15,203 nucleotides of DNA from the NCBI GenBank assembly GCA_023230585.1, contig JALNXB010000044.1, positions 1 through 15,203 of the forward strand, read 5' to 3'. This document shows, one piece after another, positions 1 through 7,103 of the stretch (positions within the stretch are counted from its first letter, which is position 1; each line of letters opens with the position of its first letter). The stretch is from a bacterium (GTDB lineage Bacteria > Ratteibacteria > UBA8468 > B48-G9 > JAFGKM01). The position numbers and the translations under genes were made by a program. The notes beneath the pieces were generated by a model, which was not told the DNA's origin, searched no databases, and worked only from the letters and a program-made list of their open reading frames with translations.

Positions 1-87
1 AGCAAGACTGACAATGAAATGGCAGATATAGTACAAAAACAAAGAAGCAGGTTATTAAAAAAAATTATGCCTGTTTGTGACCCTTAA
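1..87 (+). CDS. Possible C-terminal fragment of an unidentified protein (partial)
   Basis: Reading frame 1 is open from the window edge to a TAA at 85-87 and would encode 28 residues, rich in Lys, Arg and Gln, ending in MPVCDP. The two other plus frames close early. It would converge on, and overlap by 23 bp, the end of the minus-strand lipoprotein gene. Twenty-eight open codons is not statistically strong and I do not recognise the sequence, so this is only a candidate for the tail of a gene lying to the left. Confidence 0.2.
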   Translation, partial: SKTDNEMADIVQKQRSRLLKKIMPVCDP

Positions 88-1315
88 TTATTTCAGGCTC
101 ATTATTTGACTGGAAAAGACTCTGAGTATACCTCTTCTCACTCCGGTATGTATCCCCTATACCTCTGTTAGCCCTCATTGTATCGTTTTCTGAGATACCT
201 GCAAGTTTTAATACCTGTTCGTAAGAGTTGCGCTCTTGCGGGTATTTACCTTGCTGTTTATACATATCTGCTCGGGTAAAAAGTGTGTATGCCTTATAGT
301 TAACGTTTAATGAAGGTGTAGATAATATCTCGGTATAAACCCTGTCTGCTAGATTGTGCTTACCTTCTAGCCGGTAACTTTCAGCAATATTAAAGAGCGC
401 AAGTTGTTGCCCGTAGTCTATCCCGTCGATCCCTTTAATCTTTTCGTACTCTCTCCTTGCTCCTTCAAAATCTTTTTTTTTAATAAGAATGTCGCTGTTG
501 GCAAAGAGTTTGTTTATCCTGTCTGTTGCTAGCCCCTCCTCACCACCGCCTACCTTTTTTATTTCATCAGGACTTAAAACCTTGTTGTGAATTACTATCT
601 CATCCAGATCTATAAGGTCTAAAGCATTATATCCTACTCTAAAGGGATATTGGGCCGGGTTATAGTTTCCTTCATATTTTCTCCTGGCTGCTATCTCTCC
701 GTTTAAGTAGAAGAGTACCTCCTGCCCGTTCCATACCAGAGCTGCGTGTTGCCACACTCCTTCCAGGATTCTGCTTTTATCTGCCCCTGTTTCAAAATAG
801 GCAGGCTTTTCTTCTCCTTCAGGTGTCTTCTTAATAGAGCCAACCCGCCCGCTACGATGAGTTAATATCCAACCTTTATATCCTGCCCCTGATAAGAGTA
901 GAGTAGAAGCAGAAGTTTCAATCTTTTCATATTTGGTTGTATGTACAGTTCTGCGGAACCAGCATTCAGCTGTAAAAGCATTCCCCTCTATCTCAACAGC
1001 CGATCCTTGGTAATACCCTCTATCCAATCTCACCGCCTTCTTTCCGGGAAAACGTCCTTCAACAACTGCAAGTTTTCCTACCTCTTTTTTATCAGCTTTC
1101 ATAGATCTAAATGTAAGGTCGCCTCCTTTACCGCTTAAATCTTTTACTATACTGTCGGTATCAACCACACCTTCAAATGTGTAATAACGAACTACTGAAG
1201 GGTCTTTTAAAAGGAGCTCTTTTCTTATTTGCCAACTTTTTTCTAAATTTGTTTCGCATCCAAGGTTGAGTACTATAAGAATAAAGATTATTCCAACACA
1301 TTTAAGTGTTCTCAT
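65..1315 (-). CDS. Putative lipoprotein with LamG-like domain and TPR repeats
   Basis: 416 residues. The start is the ATG at 1313-1315, because a strong AGGAGG lies 5 nt upstream (1321-1326) and the protein then begins with a signal peptide. The open frame runs on upstream to a TTG at 1402, but that extension has no such signal. Residues 1-20 form a basic-hydrophobic leader ending in LNLGC; Cys20 is the likely lipidated residue, although the -3 position is Asn rather than the usual Leu. Residues about 42-255 look like a LamG/concanavalin-type jelly roll (YYTFEG, then FTAECWFRR, WQHAALVWNGQEVLFYLNG, and a closing DEIVIHNKVLSPDEI). Residues about 265-400 look like three to four TPR units. The final 15 residues do not fit a TPR, so the 3' end may be truncated or rearranged. 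It probably binds glycans or proteins at the cell surface; substrate unknown. Confidence 0.75.
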   Translation of the reverse strand: MRTLKCVGIIFILIVLNLGCETNLEKSWQIRKELLLKDPSVVRYYTFEGVVDTDSIVKDLSGKGGDLTFRSMKADKKEVGKLAVVEGRFPGKKAVRLDRGYYQGSAVEIEGNAFTAECWFRRTVHTTKYEKIETSASTLLLSGAGYKGWILTHRSGRVGSIKKTPEGEEKPAYFETGADKSRILEGVWQHAALVWNGQEVLFYLNGEIAARRKYEGNYNPAQYPFRVGYNALDLIDLDEIVIHNKVLSPDEIKKVGGGEEGLATDRINKLFANSDILIKKKDFEGARREYEKIKGIDGIDYGQQLALFNIAESYRLEGKHNLADRVYTEILSTPSLNVNYKAYTLFTRADMYKQQGKYPQERNSYEQVLKLAGISENDTMRANRGIGDTYRSEKRYTQSLFQSNNEPEIIKGHKQA

Positions 1316-1565
1316 TATTTCCTCCTGAGAATTATCAACGTTATGCCAAATTTGGCTAAGAGTTCTTTTTTGTTGTTGCGAAGGCACATCTGTTGAGGCC
1401 AATCTACGTTAAACTACAAGTTTCGGCAGGTATACCTTGGCGTAAGTTGAAACGGCTTGTCCCGCGTGTTTCCGAGGGAATTGTCATATTACGAAACTCT
1501 TTAAAAAACCTGTCAGGGCAAACACTCGCAAAGACGGAATGAAAGAGGTAGAAGGCAAAAGTTCT
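1316..1565. other. 250-bp spacer with two short palindromes, no gene seen
   Basis: This lies between the isomerase gene and the lipoprotein gene, both on the minus strand. It holds the lipoprotein Shine-Dalgarno site (1321-1326) and two perfect short palindromes, GCCAAATTTGGC (1345-1356) and AGGTATACCT (1428-1437). The part from about 1430 to 1485 is visibly richer in GC than neighbouring genes. A GATAAT-like -10 sits just upstream of the Shine-Dalgarno site on the minus strand (about 1329-1336), but its -35 is poor. The segment could carry the lipoprotein promoter or be the remnant of a mobile or repeated sequence. Confidence 0.4.
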
Positions 1566-3281
1566 CTATAATTTCTCTGCCAACCGTAGTTTAGATATAG
1601 TTTCTCCACCGTTTAGTAGATACAGAGCAGGCGTTGGTCTATCTACGCCTTCAATGAAAGACGGTCTTTCGCTCCAAGGAGTCACAGAAAGAACATTTGC
1701 CAAGTCAAGCCAGTATTCCAGTCTTGCGGGTTCTAACCCCCATACCATATGTATGTGGTTAGCTGGTGGATAATGTTTATATTCTGTCATTGTGGCATAC
1801 TTTGGCGTTATAAACGTATGTGGCCACGTGTAGTTAGACATTTTACCTGCTGCTTCAGATAACTTTGCTGGTAATTCAACTGTTTCTGCCTGGTCCCATA
1901 CCAGAGAAAATATGTTTGTCAAACTACTGTAAGCAAGCCTGCCAGCAATCCCTTGTATCCCACCCGGTGATACAAAACTGACAGAATTCCCAAGCCCTGG
2001 AAAGTAATCTTTGTCTGCTATAGGGAAAGAGACTCTCTTCATTATCTTTTTGAAATTTTCTTCTGGAACTCCTGCCCAGTCGAAAGAAGCGCTACCTGAA
2101 TTGTTGCCATCTACAAACCCTCTCTTTTCCCAAATTGTTTTCCCTGTAAGTTTTACACCTGCTTTTTTGGCAAGGGTTTTAATTTCCCACGGTTCCCAAA
2201 CCTTCCGAAAATCCATAAAAAGAGGAGGGTTACCGCCTGTCAAGTGAGAGAAGAAGAGCATTGTTAAAAGACCTTGAACGTCTGCTTCGGTGGCGTACGG
2301 GATAGGTTCTTTTTTGCCGTTGTGGTCAAAAGTGGAATTAAAAAGAGATTCCATAACGTCTGCAACAGGAAGAGGCGTACCTCTCTTATCTGAACCCCAT
2401 TCGAGTTGGCTCATAAATCCGCCTCCAACTGCGTTTAAATCTTTCATAAGGTCTCTTACTATAAGATACATAGCAAGAGAGGAGTTGAACCTTTTATCAT
2501 CGGAACTGTCGCGTATTTCTATTCTGTTTTTACAATGTGTGTTAAACCATTCTCGCAGTTCTTTCAGTTCATTTGAGTTGTAAGCTTTTTTGGCAAGCAT
2601 ATCTGCTAAAAGTTTCATATCTAACCGTGTAATCTCTATTCCGAAGGTGTTTCTTGTGGGAATAATATGAGCAAGAGCTGTCTCCATACCCATAGAGTCG
2701 TGACCAAAAACAACAATGCGTCTACCCTGTAAAGATTTGAAGGTAACGGCTGCGTAAGTCCAGTCGACAAGGTCAGAAATAGTTTTTTCTGTTATAATCG
2801 GGCATACTCCTGTGTCTGACCAGGAACCGATATTTATATGTATAAGTTTCCCGTATTGAGATATTGCTCCGCTACAGGCGTGAGTGTATACCACACCTGG
2901 TTTAGGACCGCTGTTGCCACAGGTAAGGTTTAACGGAGTATCTTTGGGGAACTGTTGAATAAACGATATAAGAGTAGGTTGAGGGAAAGCCCAAGTGTCA
3001 GGTACTCCTATAAGGATTTGTACTTGCTCTTGTTTGAACTGCCTTGCAACTGTATCAGCACTTTTCTCTCCGTCTATAAGAGTGTCGCTATAAACTATCC
3101 GCAAATCGGAATTATCTGCAAACCGTATTTTTTCTGCAAGTATTTCAGCTGTCATACGAGAAATATTTGCTGCTCTTTTGCGTGATTCTTTATCTATTCT
3201 TGGGTCACATGGAGCAAATACGCCGATTACTGTAGTTTTATTAGAGGAGAGTGAAGACGAACCAACTTTTGTTACTTCCAT
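1566..3281 (-). CDS. L-fucose isomerase-like sugar isomerase
   Basis: 571 residues, close to the usual 590 or so of FucI. Enzymes of this family are Mn-dependent cytoplasmic ketol isomerases that interconvert aldoses and ketoses such as L-fucose and L-fuculose. The N-terminal half has a Rossmann-like region and a GHDSMGMETA stretch (193-202) resembling the SMGM segment of FucI. The metal-binding set known from E. coli FucI (Glu337, Asp361, His528) has plausible counterparts in Glu332 (ATEADVQG), Asp357 (LFMDFRKVWEPW) and His509 (PPANHIHMVWG). The exact sugar cannot be read from sequence and the protein is clearly diverged from canonical FucI, so no symbol is given. It starts 40 nt after pnp on the same strand, with a modest GGGAG ribosome site, so it may be cotranscribed. 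No other sugar-catabolic gene is in view. Confidence 0.8.
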   Translation of the reverse strand: MEVTKVGSSSLSSNKTTVIGVFAPCDPRIDKESRKRAANISRMTAEILAEKIRFADNSDLRIVYSDTLIDGEKSADTVARQFKQEQVQILIGVPDTWAFPQPTLISFIQQFPKDTPLNLTCGNSGPKPGVVYTHACSGAISQYGKLIHINIGSWSDTGVCPIITEKTISDLVDWTYAAVTFKSLQGRRIVVFGHDSMGMETALAHIIPTRNTFGIEITRLDMKLLADMLAKKAYNSNELKELREWFNTHCKNRIEIRDSSDDKRFNSSLAMYLIVRDLMKDLNAVGGGFMSQLEWGSDKRGTPLPVADVMESLFNSTFDHNGKKEPIPYATEADVQGLLTMLFFSHLTGGNPPLFMDFRKVWEPWEIKTLAKKAGVKLTGKTIWEKRGFVDGNNSGSASFDWAGVPEENFKKIMKRVSFPIADKDYFPGLGNSVSFVSPGGIQGIAGRLAYSSLTNIFSLVWDQAETVELPAKLSEAAGKMSNYTWPHTFITPKYATMTEYKHYPPANHIHMVWGLEPARLEYWLDLANVLSVTPWSERPSFIEGVDRPTPALYLLNGGETISKLRLAEKL

Positions 3282-3296
3282 TTCGCTCCCTTGTAG

Positions 3297-3326
3297 AAAA
3301 AAGATATTGAATTTTTTAAAATCAAT
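3297..3326 (-). terminator. Weak AT-rich hairpin with T-run after pnp
   Basis: On the minus strand, just at the pnp stop codon, an ATTGA-TTTT / AAAA-(T)-TCAAT imperfect inverted repeat (3306-3326) is followed by six T residues (3302-3297). The stem is almost all A-U pairs, so at best it would be a partial terminator or attenuator between pnp and the isomerase gene. Confidence 0.25.
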
Positions 3327-5385
3327 CTGTAAGAGCTTGCTTGATACTTAACTTTACTTTACCTCTATCGTCAAGCCCTATAAATTTGACTTTTATTTTG
3401 TCGCCTACTTTTACAACATCTTCAACTTTTTTAACCCGTTGAGGGGCAAGTTCAGAGATATGTACCAGCCCGTCTTTACCTGGGAGAAACTGTACAAAAG
3501 CACCAAATTCCATAATCTTCACAACGGTACCTTCGTATATATTCCCTACTTCTGGTTCTGCTGCTATACCTTTTATTACATCAGCAGCCTTTTCACAAGA
3601 TTGGCAATCGATAGAAAATATTTTAACTGTACCGTCGTCATCAATGTTTATATCAGCACCTGTATCTTCAATAATTTTTTTAATTGTTTTCCCGCCAGGA
3701 CCTATAACAAGCCCTATCTTGTCTGTATTTATTTTTATAGATATCATACGAGGCGCATATTTAGATATTTCAGAGCGGGGAGAAGATATTGTTTCTGACA
3801 TCTTCTGGAGGATACCTTTTTTTGCGTTGTTTGCCTGTAAAAGAGCCTCTTTTAATATTTCAGAGGTTAACCCTGATTCTTTGACGTCCATCTGGAATCC
3901 TGTAATACCGTTCTCTGTTCCTGCAAGTTTTAGGTCAAGGTTGCCATAATGGTCTTCTTCTCCTGCTATATCAGTTAAAAGAATATATTTGTCACCTTCT
4001 TTGATTATACCAAGCGAAACCCCAGCAACGTGTTTATCAAAAGGAACTCCAGCTTCCATAAGAGCAAGACTACTTGCACATATGGTTGCCATTGAAGAAG
4101 AACCGTTCGATTCAAGTATATTGGCAACAATTCTTATAGTATAAGGAAACTCTATTTCGTTAGGAATAAAACCTGCCAATGAACGTTCTGCTAAAGCGCC
4201 GTGTCCAATTTCTCTCCTTGATGTACCTCTAAGAGGAGAAACCTCGCCAACAGAAAATGGAGGGAAGTTGTAGTGCAACATAAACCGTTTTTTAGATTCT
4301 TCACGTAAACCATCTATAATCTGTTCATCATCACTTGTGCCTAAAGTTACAGAGGCAAGACATTGGGTTTGTCCTCTTGTAAAAAGAGCCGACCCGTGGT
4401 TACGAGGTAGGAGACCAACATTACATTCAATAGGTCTTACTTCTGTAGAATCTCTACCGTCAAGTCTTTTACCTGTTTTAAGGATAACTTTTCTTATATT
4501 ATCTTTCAAAACAGATTCAAATATTTTCGCAGCTTCTTTTTGTTTATCTTCCTCAGGGTAAGAGGCAAGAAACTCTTCTTTAAGAGAGTTATAAAAAACT
4601 TCTCTCGCTTTCTTCTCTGGGAAAGAGTATGCGTCCATTATTTTGTTTGAAATAAACTCTGTCGCAGATTTTAAGACAAGTTCATCACAAACAGGTTGAA
4701 CTACGTCTGCCTTTTCTGTCTCAAAATCTTTTATAACGTCGAGCATCTTTCTTATCTGGTTATGCCCAAATTCTAATGCTTCAATAAACTGGTCTTCAGA
4801 TAATTCCTTAGCTTCCCCTTCAATCATTACAATGGAATTATAAGTAGCTGAAATAACAAGGTTGATTAAACTTTTTTCCATCTGGTTAAAGGTAGGATTG
4901 ATTATATAATTACCATCTATAAGACCGACTCTTACACAAGCTACAGGTTCTTTAAATGGTATGGACGAGGCAAAGAGAGCTAACGCAGCAGCGTTTACAG
5001 AGAGTGTATCAGGATTGTTTTCAAGGTCAGCCGATAAAACATTGACTATAACCTGAACTTCGTTAAGGTAGTTATCAGGGAATAACGGTCTAACAGACCT
5101 GTCTATAATACGGCTAACAAGTATCTCCCTCTCGTTTGGTCTACCTTCTCTTTTAAAAAAACCGCCTGGTATTTTACCAGCAGCGGAAATATGTTCTCTA
5201 TAATCACAACTTAAAGGGAAAAAATCTATATCTTCCCTTCTTTCTTTGTTACCTACAACTGTAGCAAGAACTATTGTATCACCCATTCTTGCCCACACAG
5301 AACAGTCGCTCTGTGTAGCTACAAAACCTGTCTCTAAAGAGATAACATCTTTACCGACAGGCAATTCGAATTTCTTTTTTAACAT
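3322..5385 (-). CDS. pnp: Polynucleotide phosphorylase (PNPase)
   Basis: 687 residues, the normal size. The enzyme degrades RNA 3' to 5' with phosphate, releasing nucleoside diphosphates, and often works in a degradosome. Domains in order are a first RNase PH core (about 10-145), a helical linker (about 240-305), a second RNase PH core (about 310-540), a KH domain (about 547-605, GXXG loop GPGG at 562-565) and an S1 domain (about 613-684). Active-site features are present: GTSRREIGHGALAERS (388-402), the ESNGSSSMA phosphate-binding stretch (425-433), and DIAGEEDHYGNLD with Asp478 and Asp484 at the places of E. coli Asp486 and Asp492. The gene starts 4 nt after the rpsO stop. Its Shine-Dalgarno AAGGA lies inside the last codons of rpsO, which implies coupled expression. 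Confidence 0.97.
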   Translation of the reverse strand: MLKKKFELPVGKDVISLETGFVATQSDCSVWARMGDTIVLATVVGNKERREDIDFFPLSCDYREHISAAGKIPGGFFKREGRPNEREILVSRIIDRSVRPLFPDNYLNEVQVIVNVLSADLENNPDTLSVNAAALALFASSIPFKEPVACVRVGLIDGNYIINPTFNQMEKSLINLVISATYNSIVMIEGEAKELSEDQFIEALEFGHNQIRKMLDVIKDFETEKADVVQPVCDELVLKSATEFISNKIMDAYSFPEKKAREVFYNSLKEEFLASYPEEDKQKEAAKIFESVLKDNIRKVILKTGKRLDGRDSTEVRPIECNVGLLPRNHGSALFTRGQTQCLASVTLGTSDDEQIIDGLREESKKRFMLHYNFPPFSVGEVSPLRGTSRREIGHGALAERSLAGFIPNEIEFPYTIRIVANILESNGSSSMATICASSLALMEAGVPFDKHVAGVSLGIIKEGDKYILLTDIAGEEDHYGNLDLKLAGTENGITGFQMDVKESGLTSEILKEALLQANNAKKGILQKMSETISSPRSEISKYAPRMISIKINTDKIGLVIGPGGKTIKKIIEDTGADINIDDDGTVKIFSIDCQSCEKAADVIKGIAAEPEVGNIYEGTVVKIMEFGAFVQFLPGKDGLVHISELAPQRVKKVEDVVKVGDKIKVKFIGLDDRGKVKLSIKQALTD

Positions 5386-5389
5386 TATA

Positions 5390-5656
5390 TTATTTCCTTA
5401 AATTAAGCTTAATTAAAACTTCTTGATATTTGGAAGGATTAGTTGCTTGTAGATACTTAAGAAGTTTGCGTCTTTGCCCAATGAGTTTAAGAAAACCTCT
5501 TCTTGAGTTGGTATCTTTTTTAAATTTGGAAAAGTGTAGGTTTAAAGCATTAATTCTTTCTGTTATTAACGCAATTTGGACCTCTGGCGAGCCAGTATCT
5601 TTTTCATGTCTTCCAAAACCTTTTATAACGGTCTGCTTTTTTTCTGTTTCAATCAT
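5390..5656 (-). CDS. rpsO: 30S ribosomal protein S15
   Basis: 88 residues, the family norm. It binds 16S rRNA in the platform of the small subunit. The typical signature runs from GRHEKDTGSPEVQIALIT near the start, through NALNLHFSKFKKDTNSRRG, to LIGQRRKLLKYL. The start ATG at 5656 is preceded by AAGGAG with an 8-9 nt spacing. In many bacteria S15 represses its own translation by binding the leader; here the leader is only about 38 nt from the predicted transcript start. It is the first gene of the rpsO-pnp operon. Confidence 0.98.
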   Translation of the reverse strand: MIETEKKQTVIKGFGRHEKDTGSPEVQIALITERINALNLHFSKFKKDTNSRRGFLKLIGQRRKLLKYLQATNPSKYQEVLIKLNLRK

Positions 5657-5700
5657 ATTGATTTCTCCTTCGACTTTATTTGTTTGTTAACATAGGAAAG

Positions 5701-5729
5701 ATTATACATCTTTTATTTTTTTTTGTCAA
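5701..5729 (-). promoter_or_regulatory. Consensus sigma-70 promoter for rpsO-pnp
   Basis: On the minus strand there is a perfect TTGACA (5729-5724), a 17-bp spacer that is almost all A/T, and a perfect TATAAT (5706-5701). The transcript should start near 5694, about 38 nt before the rpsO ATG. It lies in the 106-bp divergent region shared with hisS. Confidence 0.88.
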
Positions 5730-5741
5730 TAACCTGCTTTA

Positions 5742-5747
5742 TATGAT
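5742..5747 (+). promoter_or_regulatory. Possible -10 element (TATGAT) for hisS
   Basis: TATGAT matches the -10 consensus at five of six positions and sits 15 nt before the hisS ATG. The corresponding -35 falls in a T-tract and is not recognisable. A start about 7 nt downstream of this element would give a leader of about 9 nt. Confidence 0.35.
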
Positions 5748-5762
5748 AAATTATATACCATT

Positions 5763-7010
5763 ATGGGACAATACAAAAAGGTTCGTGGGATGCATGATAT
5801 TATGCCAGAGGAGATAGAAAAGTGGCATTTTGTGGAAAAAATTATTTCTGAAACGGTCAATCTTTTCAATTACAGCGAATTACGTACACCTGTTATAGAA
5901 GAGCAAGCCCTATTTGAAAGAAGTGTTGGTATGGAAACAGATATAGTCTCAAAAGAGATGTATACTTTCCAAGATAAAAAAGGTAGAAAACTTGCGTTAA
6001 GGCCGGAAGGGACAGCCTCTACAGTTAGGGCTTATATTGAGTCTACCCTTTCTTCACTTGATGGGATTACTCGTTTATACTATTATGGACCTATGTTTAG
6101 GTATGATAGACCTCAGAAAGGTAGGTATAGACAGTTTTATCAGTTTGGAGTAGAACTGTTTGGAGGGGCGTCACCTTTTTATGATGGTGAAGTTATAGAG
6201 ATTTTGAACACTATTATAAGTAATCTTGGGATAAAGGATGTCTATTTTGATGTTAACACTCTTGGTTGTAAAGATTGTAAATCAAGGTACACCGAAATTA
6301 TTAAAGAGTATGTTTTATCTATTCGCGACCGTTTATGTGAAGATTGTAAGGTAAGGAGCGAAAAATCTCCGTTAAGGATAATGGATTGCAAAAACCCTGT
6401 ATGCGGAAAATTGACAGAGAATATTCCTTCTATACAGGGGGTTTTATGTCAAGAATGTGCTGACTACTTTACTACTTTGTTGGGATATCTCCAAAAAAAA
6501 GGAATAGAGTATAATGTTCGGTCTAACCTTGTTAGAGGGCTGGACTATTATACAAAGACAGTCTTTGAGGTTTTCTTGAAAGAAGATAAGAACGCTATAG
6601 CCGCTGGGGGAAGATATGACCTGCTTGTTAAGGAGTTGGGTGGTAAAGAAACGCCAGCAGTAGGGTTTGCTATAGGTATGGAAAGGCTTCTTGAACTTGT
6701 TGAGAAAAAAGCACCTGTTAGGTCTAAGGTATATATAATTAGTATGGGCGAACAGGCAAAACAGTTAGGGTTAAAGATATCTGGTGAATTGCGAAAAGAA
6801 AAAATTCCTGTAGAAATGGATTATGATGAAAAATCGTTAAAAACTTCCCTTAAAAGAGCAGATAGAGGTGGGTTTGGATGGTCTGTTATTTTAGGTGAAA
6901 GAGAAATTGAAAAAGGAGTAATTGTTCTAAAAAATATGGTTACTGGTACTCAACAAGAGGTTCAAAGAGATAATTGTGCTCAAACAATAAAAAATATAAT
7001 TGAACGGTAA
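5763..7010 (+). CDS. hisS: Histidyl-tRNA synthetase
   Basis: 415 residues, class II synthetase that charges tRNA-His. Seen in order: VRGMHDIMP at the N-terminus; motif 2 with RPEGTASTVRAY (80-91) and FRYDRPQKGRYRQFYQFGVE (112-131); the HisRS-specific RGLDYYTKTVFEVF (258-271); AAGGRYDLLVKELGG (280-294); motif 3 AVGFAIGMERLL (299-310); and a C-terminal anticodon-binding domain. An insertion carries four cysteine pairs (169/172, 192/195, 209/214, 229/232), probably binding metal. The start is ATG 5763; no Shine-Dalgarno site is visible upstream, so the message may be nearly leaderless. It is the first gene of the rightward cluster, 93 nt before aspS. Confidence 0.96.
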   Translation: MGQYKKVRGMHDIMPEEIEKWHFVEKIISETVNLFNYSELRTPVIEEQALFERSVGMETDIVSKEMYTFQDKKGRKLALRPEGTASTVRAYIESTLSSLDGITRLYYYGPMFRYDRPQKGRYRQFYQFGVELFGGASPFYDGEVIEILNTIISNLGIKDVYFDVNTLGCKDCKSRYTEIIKEYVLSIRDRLCEDCKVRSEKSPLRIMDCKNPVCGKLTENIPSIQGVLCQECADYFTTLLGYLQKKGIEYNVRSNLVRGLDYYTKTVFEVFLKEDKNAIAAGGRYDLLVKELGGKETPAVGFAIGMERLLELVEKKAPVRSKVYIISMGEQAKQLGLKISGELRKEKIPVEMDYDEKSLKTSLKRADRGGFGWSVILGEREIEKGVIVLKNMVTGTQQEVQRDNCAQTIKNIIER

Positions 7011-7089
7011 TTACCAGTTTAGATGGTTGGCTGTATCATTACGGTTAAGAAAATTAAAAATGAAACTCCCTTGCAAATGTGTGGAGTAA

Positions 7090-7095
7090 AAGGAG
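7090..7095 (+). promoter_or_regulatory. aspS ribosome binding site
   Basis: AAGGAG lies 8 nt upstream of ATG 7104 and fixes the aspS start. An out-of-frame ATG at 7097 lies between them and is not used for a recognisable product. Confidence 0.7.
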
Positions 7096-7103
7096 TATGA
7101 AAA

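Noticed and set aside
1316..1402. N-terminal extension of the LamG lipoprotein to TTG 1402
   Set aside because: It would bury the signal peptide and ignore the strong AGGAGG placed for ATG 1315.
1500..1525. CCTGACAGG plus T-run as a terminator after the isomerase gene (minus strand)
   Set aside because: The stem would be only three base pairs, too weak to support a terminator call.
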